Assembly (NCBI GenBank): GCA_903892415.1
Contig: CAITIQ010000190.1
Coordinates: 1 to 46,378 of the forward strand
Source of the DNA: an uncultured delta proteobacterium
GTDB lineage: Bacteria > Myxococcota_A > Polyangia > Polyangiales > Polyangiaceae
DNA: 46,378 nucleotides
Reading direction: 5' to 3'
Made by a program: the position numbers and the translations under genes
Notes under the pieces: model-generated
Seen by the model: the letters and a program-made list of their open reading frames with translations, nothing else
What the model was told of the DNA's origin: nothing
Database searches by the model: none
Shown: in pieces, positions 26,085-34,108 of the stretch
Position numbering within the stretch: position 1 is the stretch's first letter
Layout of the letters: each line of letters starts with the position of its first letter

Positions 26085-26086
26085 GG

Positions 26087-26737
26087 ATGAAACCCTACGT
26101 CGTTCGTCAAGGTGACTATCTCACGAAGCTCGCTCACACGATGGGCTTCGACCCGGATTTGGTCTGGAACCACTCCAAAAACAGCGAATTGAGGGAGAAG
26201 CGCGCCGACAAGGACCTGCTTCATCCCGGGGACATTCTTTGGCTCCCGCCGAGTCCCGACAAGAAGCGGTTGCAGGTGCGTTCGGGCGCAGCCAACCGCT
26301 ACATCGCCCGCATACCGAAGAAACCGGTGGAAGTGCGCATTCAGGTCGGTGGCGAGCCGCTCGCCGATGAACCGGCAGTCATTCTTGGGATCGGTCCAGA
26401 CCCGCTCGAGACCAAGACTGATGAAGCTGGGTGGATTCGCACGGAGGTTCAAGTCCACGTGCGTGAAATCGAAGTCATCTTGCCGCGCAAGCGACGCACG
26501 CTTCGCGTCCGAGTCGGCGACATGGATCCGGTAAACACCGTGAACGGACTGCGCAAACGGCTGCAGCATTTGGGCTTCTACCAACCGACCCGAGTAGGCG
26601 TGGAGAACCAGGACGCTTCGGACCCGAGCGCGCTGATTGGGGCCCTAAAGGCGTTCCAAATGGCCCGGAACATCGCGCCCAGCGGCAAGCTGGACGACGA
26701 GACGAAGAGCGCCTTGCTAGCCAAGCACGGCTCCTAG
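26087..26737 (+). CDS. LysM plus peptidoglycan-binding protein of the VgrG island
   Basis: A 216-residue protein without signal peptide. N-terminal LysM-like domain, residues 1-60 (YVVRQGDYLTKLAHTMGFDP ... HPGDILWLPP); a middle beta module, about 75-140 (VEVRIQVGGEPLADEPAVIL ... ETKTDEAGWIRTEV), similar in layout to the C-terminal module of the neighbouring VgrG; and a C-terminal PG_binding_1 domain, about 145-216 (VNGLRKRLQHLGFY ... LIGALKAFQMARNI ... GKLDDETKSALLAKHG). Both outer domains bind cell-wall glycans. It begins 2 bases after vgrG with a GAGG ribosome binding site. Lack of a Sec signal and the operon place it as a T6SS-delivered or spike-associated cell-wall-targeting protein; no lytic catalytic residues are seen, so an adaptor is likelier than an enzyme. 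Confidence 0.87.
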   Translation: MKPYVVRQGDYLTKLAHTMGFDPDLVWNHSKNSELREKRADKDLLHPGDILWLPPSPDKKRLQVRSGAANRYIARIPKKPVEVRIQVGGEPLADEPAVILGIGPDPLETKTDEAGWIRTEVQVHVREIEVILPRKRRTLRVRVGDMDPVNTVNGLRKRLQHLGFYQPTRVGVENQDASDPSALIGALKAFQMARNIAPSGKLDDETKSALLAKHGS

Positions 26738-26747
26738 TACGCCGAGA

Positions 26748-26770
26748 TGCCCTGCGGACCACGCAGGGCA
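26748..26770 (+). terminator. Hairpin after the VgrG island
   Basis: A perfect 9-bp stem TGCCCTGCG / CGCAGGGCA with a 5-base loop, ten bases after the stop codon of the LysM gene. It lacks a downstream T-run, so it may be a weak or Rho-assisted terminator. It separates the island from the lipoprotein gene at 26839. Confidence 0.6.
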
Positions 26771-26838
26771 CTTCGACGGAAAGCGAGAAAACCACCCGTT
26801 GGCTGGACCTATCCACGCCTAGCGAGTACCCTTTCTAG

Positions 26839-27771
26839 ATGCTTCGCACTGGCTTCATGGTTGCCTATGTGCGGCCGAGCATCGCCTTGGGAGTATTGGC
26901 GATGACCGTCGCCAATTGTTCGCTTGCACTCGACTTTGAGTCGGTTCAATGCGCGTCCAAAACTGACTGCACAGCGCTCGGACTTGAAAACGCTGAGTGC
27001 GTTGGCTCCGTTTGCGTCGCTCAAGGGGAAGGTGGGAGCGGCGGCTCGGGGGGAAGCGCTGAAGGCGGCGGCGGTAGCGCACCTGACCCGCGTTGGGACT
27101 GCCTCGATGGCTTCCAACAGCCGACCGTCGAACCTCAAGAAATGATCGAGCACTTCTATCGTTTCGAGGTGGCCACCGCGCTTCCCGGAACACCGCCGCA
27201 GAATCTGGCGGTGAAGGTCTGCAACCAAATCGATGTCGAGTGCACCACCCCAGTCGACATGCCGACCCCTGACGCCAACGGGGCGCTTACGTTGTCTCTG
27301 GCGTCGACCTTCGACGGATTTTTGGTGGTGACGGCCGAGAACATGCTGACCGGCTTCGTTCTACTGCAGCCGACGGTGAAGCTCCCGCAATCGGAGAAGG
27401 TCATCCGCATGATTGACGAGCCCAACTTCATCAACCTGGTGGAGTTTGCCGGCGGAACCTACGATCCGATGCGCGGAGTGGGCTTGGTGCTAGCGGTGGA
27501 CTGTCAGGATGATCGCGCTGCAGAGGTCAAACTGATTAGCCCAGACGCAGACGCACAAACCCAGCCTTTCTACTTCAAAGACGGCGCTCCAAACATCGAG
27601 GAGACGCAAACGGATGAACAAGGGGCGGGTGGGTACCTCAACCTGCCCATCAACAAGGTGATCCGCCTGGAGATGCATCGCGCAACCACGGATGAGTTGA
27701 TTGGAACCACGTCGTTCCGGGCACGAGCAGGTGCCATCGTTTACGTTCCTTTAGGGCCAACGGAGAACTAG
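26839..27771 (+). CDS. Predicted surface lipoprotein with Cys-rich N-terminal motif
   Basis: A 310-residue protein with signal peptide and lipobox-like VLAMTVANC. Directly after it comes a short disulfide-type motif (VQCASKTDCTALGLENAECV, then GSVCV) and a Gly/Ser linker (GGSGGSGGSAEGGGGS), an arrangement common in myxobacterial surface lipoproteins. The remaining 220 residues are strand-rich with a few paired Cys (VKVCNQIDVECTTP) and read as one or two carboxypeptidase-regulatory or Ig-like beta sandwiches (ANGALTLSLASTFDGFLVVT; GGYLNLPINKVIRLEM). No enzymatic motif. A second in-frame ATG at 26857 is an alternative start. It ends 2 bases before the kinase gene and is presumably in its operon. 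Confidence 0.8.
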   Translation: MLRTGFMVAYVRPSIALGVLAMTVANCSLALDFESVQCASKTDCTALGLENAECVGSVCVAQGEGGSGGSGGSAEGGGGSAPDPRWDCLDGFQQPTVEPQEMIEHFYRFEVATALPGTPPQNLAVKVCNQIDVECTTPVDMPTPDANGALTLSLASTFDGFLVVTAENMLTGFVLLQPTVKLPQSEKVIRMIDEPNFINLVEFAGGTYDPMRGVGLVLAVDCQDDRAAEVKLISPDADAQTQPFYFKDGAPNIEETQTDEQGAGGYLNLPINKVIRLEMHRATTDELIGTTSFRARAGAIVYVPLGPTEN

Positions 27772-27773
27772 CC

Positions 27774-29459
27774 GTGTCACAAAGCCAAATCGGAAAGTAC
27801 CGAGTACTCGCGAAGCTTGGCCAAGGCGGGATGGCACGCGTGCTCCTGACGATGGCGCAGGGCATGCACGGCTTCAACAAGCTGCTTGTCGTCAAGGAGC
27901 TGCGCGAGGAGTTGGCCGGCGATCCCGACTTTCTGTCGATGTTTCTCGACGAAGCGCGCATCACCGCACGACTGAATCACCCAAACATCGTGCAAACCTA
28001 CGAGGTCGGAAACGATGCTGACCGCTACTTCATCGCCATGGAGTACCTCGAGGGTCAGCCGCTGAACGCGATTTTCCGGCGAATGGGGCGGCGGAACCTA
28101 CCGCTCGAGATTCACCTTCGCATCCTCGCTGATGTCTTGGCCGGCCTGTCCCACGCTCATCAGCTCAAGGACTTCGACGGAACGCCCTTCAGCATCGTGC
28201 ATCGCGACGTGAGCCCGCAGAACGTGTTTGTGACCTACGACGGGCAGGTCAAGCTCGTCGACTTTGGCATCGCTAAGGCGGCCGGGGCTTCCTCGCGTAC
28301 GCAGGAGGGCATGCTCAAGGGCAAGATCTCGTACATCGCTCCAGAGCAAGCACGCTGCGAGCATGTCGACGCGCGCGCCGACCTCTTCGCGGTCGGGGTC
28401 ATGCTTTGGGAGGCGCTCGCAGGGCGCCGGATGATCACGCGAGAAGATGAAATGAGCGTGCTTGCGCGACGTATGTCAGGGCAAGATCCACCGATTCGTT
28501 CGGTGGTCGAGCGGCTGTCAGAGGAGCTCGCGCAGATTTGTGACCGGGCGATGGCTCCGTCGGCCGAAGCACGCTTTCAGAGCGCCAAAGAATTTCAGGA
28601 CGTGCTCGAAGCCTATCTGGCCCACTCCGACTATCGCGTCGGGGCGAAGGAAGTGGGCGCAGCGGTTAGTGCGGCATTTCAGGATGAGCGAGAGAGAATT
28701 CGCGCGACGATCGAGGAGCAGGTTCGCAACATCGACCGGCAGGCGGAGCCAATCAACTTGGAGCTCGTGCCCGCGCACCTAAAGCAAACGAGCGACTCGC
28801 TAGCACGTGTCTCGCTTCCGCCGCACCTGCACCTCTCGAGCGAGACACCGTCGATCGCACGCTCGCCCTCGGTAATCTCGACTCCTCCCGAGGCTCCAGC
28901 AAAGTCCAGTCGCCCAATGATCAGTGCGCTCTTTGCAGGCGCGCTGCTTGCCGTCGTTGCGTTGGGCGTAGTGTACTTCGTCTCAGGTCAACGTCCCGAG
29001 CCAACGCAGCCAGCGGCCGCTTCCGCACCTCGTGCGGAAGCAACGACAACCGCAGCACCAGCCACGAACGAAGCGCCCAGCTCAGCAACCTCGACCAGCA
29101 GCAAACAAACGATTGAAGTGAAGGTTCGGTATCCGGCGGGGGCACGAGCAAAGCTCGATGGCGGCGTGGTTGAAGGGAATCCTTTCGAGGCCAAGGTGCC
29201 GCTGGACGGTACGATCCACCGTTTTGAGGTCGAACAGGAGGGCTTCAAGACGGAGAAGCGGACGCTGATGTTCGACAAGCCCATCGACCTGACTGTGGAG
29301 CTAACAAAAGAGAGCGCCACGTACACTCCACACGCCAAGACGACGGCCGAACCCAAAGCCACCAGCGAGACCCCAACTCCGCCAGCTGAAGAGCCCAAGA
29401 AGAAGCCCGTCCCAACCGTCGAGATCGACGAATCCAATCCCTACAAGAAAAAGCCATGA
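27774..29459 (+). CDS. Ser/Thr protein kinase with single membrane helix and PEGA domain
   Basis: A 561-residue kinase starting at GTG 27774. Kinase domain residues 8-285: P-loop LGQGGMARV, Lys41 in VVKEL, catalytic loop HRDVSPQNV (Asp145, Asn150), DFG (Asp163), activation segment GKISYIAPEQ. The Ser for Lys change in the loop (HRDVSPQN) is typical of myxobacterial kinases. A long linker leads to one membrane helix at about 382-405 (LFAGALLAVVALGVVYFVSG), a Pro/Ala/Thr stretch, and an extracytoplasmic PEGA-like beta domain at about 443-510 (IEVKVRYPAGARAKLDGGVV). The C-terminus is Lys/Pro-rich. The stop overlaps the start of the TPR-PEGA gene by 4 bases (ATGA), so the two proteins are translationally coupled and may act together at the envelope. 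Confidence 0.93.
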   Translation: MSQSQIGKYRVLAKLGQGGMARVLLTMAQGMHGFNKLLVVKELREELAGDPDFLSMFLDEARITARLNHPNIVQTYEVGNDADRYFIAMEYLEGQPLNAIFRRMGRRNLPLEIHLRILADVLAGLSHAHQLKDFDGTPFSIVHRDVSPQNVFVTYDGQVKLVDFGIAKAAGASSRTQEGMLKGKISYIAPEQARCEHVDARADLFAVGVMLWEALAGRRMITREDEMSVLARRMSGQDPPIRSVVERLSEELAQICDRAMAPSAEARFQSAKEFQDVLEAYLAHSDYRVGAKEVGAAVSAAFQDERERIRATIEEQVRNIDRQAEPINLELVPAHLKQTSDSLARVSLPPHLHLSSETPSIARSPSVISTPPEAPAKSSRPMISALFAGALLAVVALGVVYFVSGQRPEPTQPAAASAPRAEATTTAAPATNEAPSSATSTSSKQTIEVKVRYPAGARAKLDGGVVEGNPFEAKVPLDGTIHRFEVEQEGFKTEKRTLMFDKPIDLTVELTKESATYTPHAKTTAEPKATSETPTPPAEEPKKKPVPTVEIDESNPYKKKP

Positions 29460-30409
29460 GCTTCCTTAACGACGCGCGCGCGTTCATGCTGATGGGTGCG
29501 CTGTTGCTTCCGCACACAGCGTTTGCTGAAGACACCGCGGGCGATCACTTCACGCGTGGCGTCGAGTTTTCGAAGGACCACGACTACGTGGCGGCAATGG
29601 TGGAGTTCAAGAAAGCCTATGAGCTCGACCCTCGCTATCCGGTTTTGTTCAACATCGGGCAGACCTCGAATGAACTGAAGGACTATGCCGGCGCGCTAAG
29701 CTCCTATGAGCGCTACCTCAAGGACGGCGGCGAGGAGATCGACGCCGACAGGCGAAAGAAGGTTCAAAACCTGATCGATGAACTGACTCGTAAGGTCGCG
29801 GCGATAAGCGTCACCACGAATGTCGCTGGGGTTTCGGTCATCGTGGACGATGTCGACGTTGGGGTGACTCCGCTCGCAAGCTCGGTGCGCATGAACGCAG
29901 GGCGGCGCAAGCTAGTCCTGACCAAGAGTGGCTACGAGCCAATCACGCGCATCGTCGAGATTGCTGGTACCGACGAGAAGACGCTGAACTTCGATCTCGT
30001 CTCCCTCAGCCAGTCGCCCGGCGGGACTGGAAACGTTGGACCAAGCGGCGGAGACACTGCCACTGGGCAGGGAGTGGAGCACACGGTTTGGCCTTGGGTC
30101 GGCTTAGTCTCGACCGGTGTGCTAGGCGTCGCGACGGGCGTGTTCGGGGGCCTAGCCCTGGCGAAGCACAGCGCCTTTGAAGACGCACTGATCGTGGCGC
30201 CAACGACCAAGGACGCTATCGACTCCGCTCGGAGTGATGCCAAGACGTTTGCGCTCGTTACCGACATCCTGCTCGGCACCACGATTGCGGCAGGTGCTCT
30301 CACAGCCCTCGCCTTTGGCCTCGATTACGGCCGCTCGTCACCCGAATCCACAGCCTTCATCCAACCGATGGTCGGGCCAGGAATGGTCGGGCTCAACGGG
30401 GCCTTTTGA
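29456..30409 (+). CDS. Exported TPR and PEGA domain membrane protein
   Basis: A 317-residue protein with a cleavable-looking signal peptide (MLMGALLLPHTAFA). Residues 28-110 form two or three TPR units (FTRGVEFSKDHDYVAAMVEF, KKAYELDPRYPVLFNIGQTS, YAGALSSYERYLKDGG). Residues about 120-180 are a PEGA domain (ISVTTNVAGVSVIVDDVDVG ... LVLTKSGYEPITRIVEI). A Gly/Ser linker is followed by two membrane helices at about 215-238 and 268-288. It overlaps the upstream kinase by 4 bases and the downstream hydrolase by 4 bases (TTGA). The layout (TPR scaffold plus PEGA) suggests an envelope protein that pairs with the PEGA-tailed kinase; that role is inferred. Confidence 0.87.
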   Translation: MSFLNDARAFMLMGALLLPHTAFAEDTAGDHFTRGVEFSKDHDYVAAMVEFKKAYELDPRYPVLFNIGQTSNELKDYAGALSSYERYLKDGGEEIDADRRKKVQNLIDELTRKVAAISVTTNVAGVSVIVDDVDVGVTPLASSVRMNAGRRKLVLTKSGYEPITRIVEIAGTDEKTLNFDLVSLSQSPGGTGNVGPSGGDTATGQGVEHTVWPWVGLVSTGVLGVATGVFGGLALAKHSAFEDALIVAPTTKDAIDSARSDAKTFALVTDILLGTTIAAGALTALAFGLDYGRSSPESTAFIQPMVGPGMVGLNGAF

Positions 30410-31314
30410 CGCTCACGGTTGCAACCTTCAACTTGAAGGACTTCTTCCTGGCGCGTTCGCCGGACGAGGCATCGCTAGCCGAGACAAAACTCAAGAACGT
30501 CGCTGAGCTTCTGAACGAAGCCAAGGCAGACTTGATTGCGCTGCAAGAGGTCGGCGAGGAGGAGCTGCTCCAGCGCCTGTTCCACGAGCGACTCGGCCTT
30601 CCCAACATGAATTTGCTGTTGGGCAAACCCGACCACCGAGGCATCCGCTGCGCGATTGCCTCACGCTTTGCGATTATCTCCGGTGAAGCACTCGAAGCGG
30701 ACTCGCTCTCCTTTCCCAAGTTCAACGTGGAAGATCCGGAGCCGTTCGGTGCGTCGATTCCGCTCAGGCGAAGTGTCTTGCGCGTGCGCACCGAGGTTCC
30801 CGGCGTTGGCGTTACAACGCTATTCACCGCGCACCTCAAGTCCCAGCTCGGTACCCCCGTCCGAGAGCGGGGAGAAGCGTTGCCCCTCTCGAGTCCCAGC
30901 GAATACGGCGAAGCTATCTTGCGTTCATTGGTGCAACGAAGCGCCGAGGCGCTCTACCTCAAGCGCCTGGTCGAGCATGAATGCTTGGCGGAGCCGGCAA
31001 ACGTGCTGGTCTGCGGAGACTTCAATGACACCCCTGACTCAGTCCCCCTGCGAGTGCTGCTGAGCGGAGAGCCACAAAAACGACTTGTGGATCTCGTGCG
31101 CCAAGCCAATCTCGCGGCGGACCGAGACTTCACGACGCTGCACGACGGACGCAAAAACCGCATCGACTATGTGCTGGCCTCACCCGCGCTGGCGAGCCGC
31201 ATGCGCAGCACCCGCATCCTGAACGAACGGCTAAGAGACCACGGACCTTTCTCGAAGTCGGCTCCGCTCGAGCCCGACTCCGACCACGCACCGGTCGTCG
31301 CTACCTTCGATTGA
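30406..31314 (+). CDS. Endonuclease/exonuclease/phosphatase (EEP) fold hydrolase
   Basis: A 302-residue metal-dependent phosphoesterase of the EEP superfamily, which includes Exo III, DNase I and inositol-phosphate or sphingomyelin phosphatases. Active-site motifs in order: VATFNLKDF (Asn), ALQEVGEEE (Glu, Mg binding), NVLVCGDFNDTPDS (Asp-x-Asn), RIDYVLASP and the terminal SDHAPVVATFD (Asp-His pair). No signal peptide is seen. The start is TTG at 30406, which overlaps the previous stop codon (TTGA); no ATG or GTG lies ahead of the first strand, so this rare start is well supported. Substrate (nucleic acid, lipid or inositol phosphate) is not decidable here. Confidence 0.88.
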   Translation: MTLTVATFNLKDFFLARSPDEASLAETKLKNVAELLNEAKADLIALQEVGEEELLQRLFHERLGLPNMNLLLGKPDHRGIRCAIASRFAIISGEALEADSLSFPKFNVEDPEPFGASIPLRRSVLRVRTEVPGVGVTTLFTAHLKSQLGTPVRERGEALPLSSPSEYGEAILRSLVQRSAEALYLKRLVEHECLAEPANVLVCGDFNDTPDSVPLRVLLSGEPQKRLVDLVRQANLAADRDFTTLHDGRKNRIDYVLASPALASRMRSTRILNERLRDHGPFSKSAPLEPDSDHAPVVATFD

Positions 31315-31404
31315 TTTGTAAAGTTTTGCCGTAGACCTCGCGCCGACGAGGATGGGGCGGGCCGGCAACTTGCGGCGGATTCGGGGAATGCCTAAGAAGG
31401 GTCT

Positions 31405-32127
31405 ATGCAACCCGACTACCGCCACCGAGCCCAATTTCAGCCGCAGAGCAACTACGGTGCTCAGTCATGGGGCGCTGCAGATGGTCGAGAGGCCTTCATC
31501 GCGCGCACCTACAATCACTTGTTCCTAGCGATTGCGGCGTTTGCTGCCCTGGAAGTCGCGCTGTTCAAGACCGGGGTTGCCGAGGTGATCGCCCGCGGAA
31601 TGATGGGCGGCGGAGCGCTGCTCGTCTTCGGCGGGTTTGTGGTCGTGAGTTGGCTCGCGACGTCAGTGGCCTACCGCGCCGAGTCAAAGGCAGCCCAGTA
31701 CGCAGCCCTCGCCGCGTACGTCGTGCTCGAGGCCATCGTATTTGTGCCGCTGCTCATGCTCGCCAATACCCGTGCTCCAGGCGCCATCCAAAGCGCTGCT
31801 GCGGTCACGCTGGTTGGCTTCGCTGGCCTCACGGGCATCGCCTTGCTTACCAAGAAGGACTTCTCGTTCCTTGGCGGCGTCTTGCGTTGGGCAGGCTTTG
31901 CTGTGCTCGGGCTGATCGTCGCCAGCCTCGTGTTTGGGTTTACCCTGGGCACGCTGTTCAGCGTCGGTATGGTCGCTCTTTCGGGCGCGGCAATCCTTTA
32001 TGAGACCTCGAGGGTGCAGCGCGAGTTTCCTGAAGACCGTTATGTGGCCGCGTCGCTCAGCCTGTTTGCTTCCGTGGCCATGATGTTCTGGTACATCCTC
32101 CGCATCTTTATCGGCTCACGTCGCTAA
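31405..32127 (+). CDS. Bax inhibitor-1/YccA family membrane protein
   Basis: A 240-residue inner-membrane protein with seven hydrophobic helices after a polar N-terminus (MQPDYRHRAQFQPQSNYGAQ). Characteristic features are RTYNHLFLAIAAFAALEV, VAYRAESKAAQYAALAAYVV, the VTLVGFAGLTGIALLTKKDF segment, GGVLRWAGFAVLGLIVASLV and the Asp-containing C-terminal end (ILYETSRVQREFPEDRYVAA). Homologues modulate FtsH or leak calcium; the function in this organism is not known. An AAGAAGGG ribosome binding site lies 5-12 bases ahead of the ATG. It is monocistronic: 90 bases upstream are free and a strong hairpin follows at 32161. Confidence 0.9.
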   Translation: MQPDYRHRAQFQPQSNYGAQSWGAADGREAFIARTYNHLFLAIAAFAALEVALFKTGVAEVIARGMMGGGALLVFGGFVVVSWLATSVAYRAESKAAQYAALAAYVVLEAIVFVPLLMLANTRAPGAIQSAAAVTLVGFAGLTGIALLTKKDFSFLGGVLRWAGFAVLGLIVASLVFGFTLGTLFSVGMVALSGAAILYETSRVQREFPEDRYVAASLSLFASVAMMFWYILRIFIGSRR

Positions 32128-32160
32128 CTTTCCGTGGGGAAGAGTAGTTCCAGGAAGTGG

Positions 32161-32188
32161 ATCGGCGAGTGCTCAGGCACTCGCCGAT
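32161..32188 (+). terminator. Perfect 12-bp stem hairpin
   Basis: ATCGGCGAGTGC, loop TCAG, GCACTCGCCGAT form a perfect 12-bp stem 34 bases after the Bax-inhibitor-1 stop codon. The 3' flank TCGCATTT is only mildly T-rich. It most likely ends that transcript and isolates the PLD-like gene downstream. Confidence 0.8.
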
Positions 32189-32281
32189 TCGCATTTGGCG
32201 CCTCAGAAACCAGCAGGTTTGTGGGCCCTATGCAGATGTAGGCAGTTCTGCCACTGGCATGCCTCCTGCTTAGGAGCCCGC

Positions 32282-34039
32282 ATGAAGTTCGGTCCCCTTC
32301 CGGTCGTTCCGTGGTGTCGTCCAATGCGTTGGATGGGAATCGCTCTGCTTGCTGGGCTGGCGGGGTGCGAAGAAGAGACGACGGGCACAGACTCGGCGGA
32401 CGCGACCGAGGTGATTCCCGAAGCATCGCCTGAAGCAGCAGCCGTGCGTGCGCTGCTCAACGACCCGGCGACGACGCAGGCAGTCCTCAAACAGGCAAAG
32501 GTAAACACCACCACTGCCAATGCTCTACTGGCCCACCGCGCCGGCGGAGACGGTGTCTTCCGCAACGCCGACGACGAACTCTACGACACGATCGCCGAGG
32601 TCGATGCGCTCAAAGGTGTCGGTTCAGCCACAATCAAGAACCTGCAGAAGCTTGCAGGGACATTAGGCTATCTGGACGCGCAGAAAGCAAAAAGCCGCTC
32701 GGTGATCTTCTCGCCCCAAGCCGCCTCCGAGAGTCACTTGGTCGAGGTCGCAAAGAGGATCAATCAGGCCCAAACCTCAATCGACATTGCGATGTACTCC
32801 TTCTCGGACGCCAACGTCTCGGCGGCACTTGCAGCCGCTGTGCAGCGTGGAGTGAAGGTTCGCTTCCTCTTCGAGACAGCAGGCGAGGACAAGAAGCTCA
32901 CGGGAACGGCGCTTACCAACTCGAAGAGCGGCAAGCTTGAAACAGCCGGGGTGGATGTCCGCTGGGTCAACAAGATCATGCACCACAAGTTCATGATCGT
33001 CGACGGCCCTCGGGATTCCGCTGAAGCCGCCAACACCGCCACCATTGTAAGTGGTAGCGGCAATTGGTCGAACGGCGCGGCCACCAAGTATGACGAGAAC
33101 ACCTTGTTCTTAACGGCCTATCCGGAACTCGCACTGCGACTCCAGCGGGAATTCAACACCCTCTGGGAGCACTCTGCTGACCTCGCATCAAACACTTCCC
33201 TGATGATGGAGCCTTCAACCTTCGCGATAACGGATGACGTCATCGTTGAAGACCCAGCGATGCAAATCCTCTTCACCAGCAACAACTTTGCTGTGAATGG
33301 GACCACCTTCTCAGTCCAAGCGACGAATGAAGTCGCTAACCAACTCGTAACTGCAATCCAAAACGCCGAGGACCGAATCCTGATCGCGTCAGGGCATCTG
33401 CGCTCGCGCCCAGTGGCGGAAGCTCTCATCGCCAAACGAAGCCAGAACCCGGACCTCGAGATCCGCGTCTACCTCGATGGACAGGAATACGTGTCTGACT
33501 CGGGGAACGCGCAACAGAAGAGTGCCCGAGATACTTGCCTAGCAAGCGCTACCACCGAGAAGAAAAAGGCTGCATGCCTCGACAAGTCCTTTCTCTATGG
33601 GCTGGAGGTAGGCAACGCTGGCATCGATGTTCGCTACAAGTATTACGCCTATCGCTGGAACACGTCGTACGCCGCCCAGATGCACAACAAGATCCTCATC
33701 ATCGATGATGCTCTTTACACCGGCAGCTACAATCTCTCCGACAACGCCGAACACAATACGTTTGAGAACGTCTTCATGTTCAAGGGGCCCGAGTTCCGCG
33801 ACCTGGTGTCAAACTACATTGAGCGCTTCGAGATCCTTTGGAAGCAAGGCGACGGGCTGCTCCCGGGCCTGCAGAAGACGATTGATGAAGCCACCACAAT
33901 TCCTATCGTCTTCCCGGCCATGTCGCTCTCTTGGGCAGAGGTCCGCGACCTAAAGGCCCTCATCGCGAAGGAATGCCCTGCCGTAAACTCAGCCGCATTC
34001 AGAGAGAACGCAGCTAGTCACCAGACCTGCACCAAGTAG
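32282..34039 (+). CDS. Phospholipase D-like lipoprotein with helix-hairpin-helix motif
   Basis: A 585-residue predicted lipoprotein (signal and lipobox IALLAGLAGC). Near residues 80-125 is a helix-hairpin-helix element (VDALKGVGSATIKNLQKLAG), a DNA-binding-type motif. Two complete HKD active sites follow: HHKFMIVD (His234, Lys236, Asp241) with downstream VSGSGNWSNGA, and HNKILIID (His468, Lys470, Asp475) with TGSYNLSDNAEHNTFENV. This is the organisation of the phospholipase D/nuclease superfamily, with one site in each half of a pseudo-dimer. Between the halves are Cys-containing inserts (CLASATTEKKKAACLDKS). Substrate could be phospholipid or DNA; the HhH favours nucleic acid. The start at 32282 has AGGAG upstream; a longer in-frame start at 32195 would bury the signal peptide. 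Confidence 0.88.
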   Translation: MKFGPLPVVPWCRPMRWMGIALLAGLAGCEEETTGTDSADATEVIPEASPEAAAVRALLNDPATTQAVLKQAKVNTTTANALLAHRAGGDGVFRNADDELYDTIAEVDALKGVGSATIKNLQKLAGTLGYLDAQKAKSRSVIFSPQAASESHLVEVAKRINQAQTSIDIAMYSFSDANVSAALAAAVQRGVKVRFLFETAGEDKKLTGTALTNSKSGKLETAGVDVRWVNKIMHHKFMIVDGPRDSAEAANTATIVSGSGNWSNGAATKYDENTLFLTAYPELALRLQREFNTLWEHSADLASNTSLMMEPSTFAITDDVIVEDPAMQILFTSNNFAVNGTTFSVQATNEVANQLVTAIQNAEDRILIASGHLRSRPVAEALIAKRSQNPDLEIRVYLDGQEYVSDSGNAQQKSARDTCLASATTEKKKAACLDKSFLYGLEVGNAGIDVRYKYYAYRWNTSYAAQMHNKILIIDDALYTGSYNLSDNAEHNTFENVFMFKGPEFRDLVSNYIERFEILWKQGDGLLPGLQKTIDEATTIPIVFPAMSLSWAEVRDLKALIAKECPAVNSAAFRENAASHQTCTK

Positions 34040-34065
34040 CAGGCGCGGGACGGCAAAGACAAAAC

Positions 34066-34096
34066 GATAAGGCCGCCCAAAGGCGGCCTTTATCGC
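34066..34096. terminator. Bidirectional terminator between convergent genes
   Basis: CGATAAGGCCGCC, loop CAAA, GGCGGCCTTTATCG forms a near-perfect 13-bp stem with one extra T. The stem has A/T-rich flanks on both sides, so it can stop the PLD-like transcript (stop at 34039) and the YceI transcript (stop at 34109). Confidence 0.85.
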
Positions 34097-34108
34097 TCGA
34101 GCACAAGG

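Noticed and set aside
20790..26737. Prophage or complete contractile injection system
   Set aside because: Only a VgrG is present; no sheath, tube, baseplate, ATPase, integrase or capsid genes within the window.
27774..29459. PpkA-type kinase controlling the nearby VgrG island
   Set aside because: A hairpin and a separate lipoprotein gene lie between them, and the kinase is coupled instead to the TPR-PEGA gene; proximity alone is not evidence.
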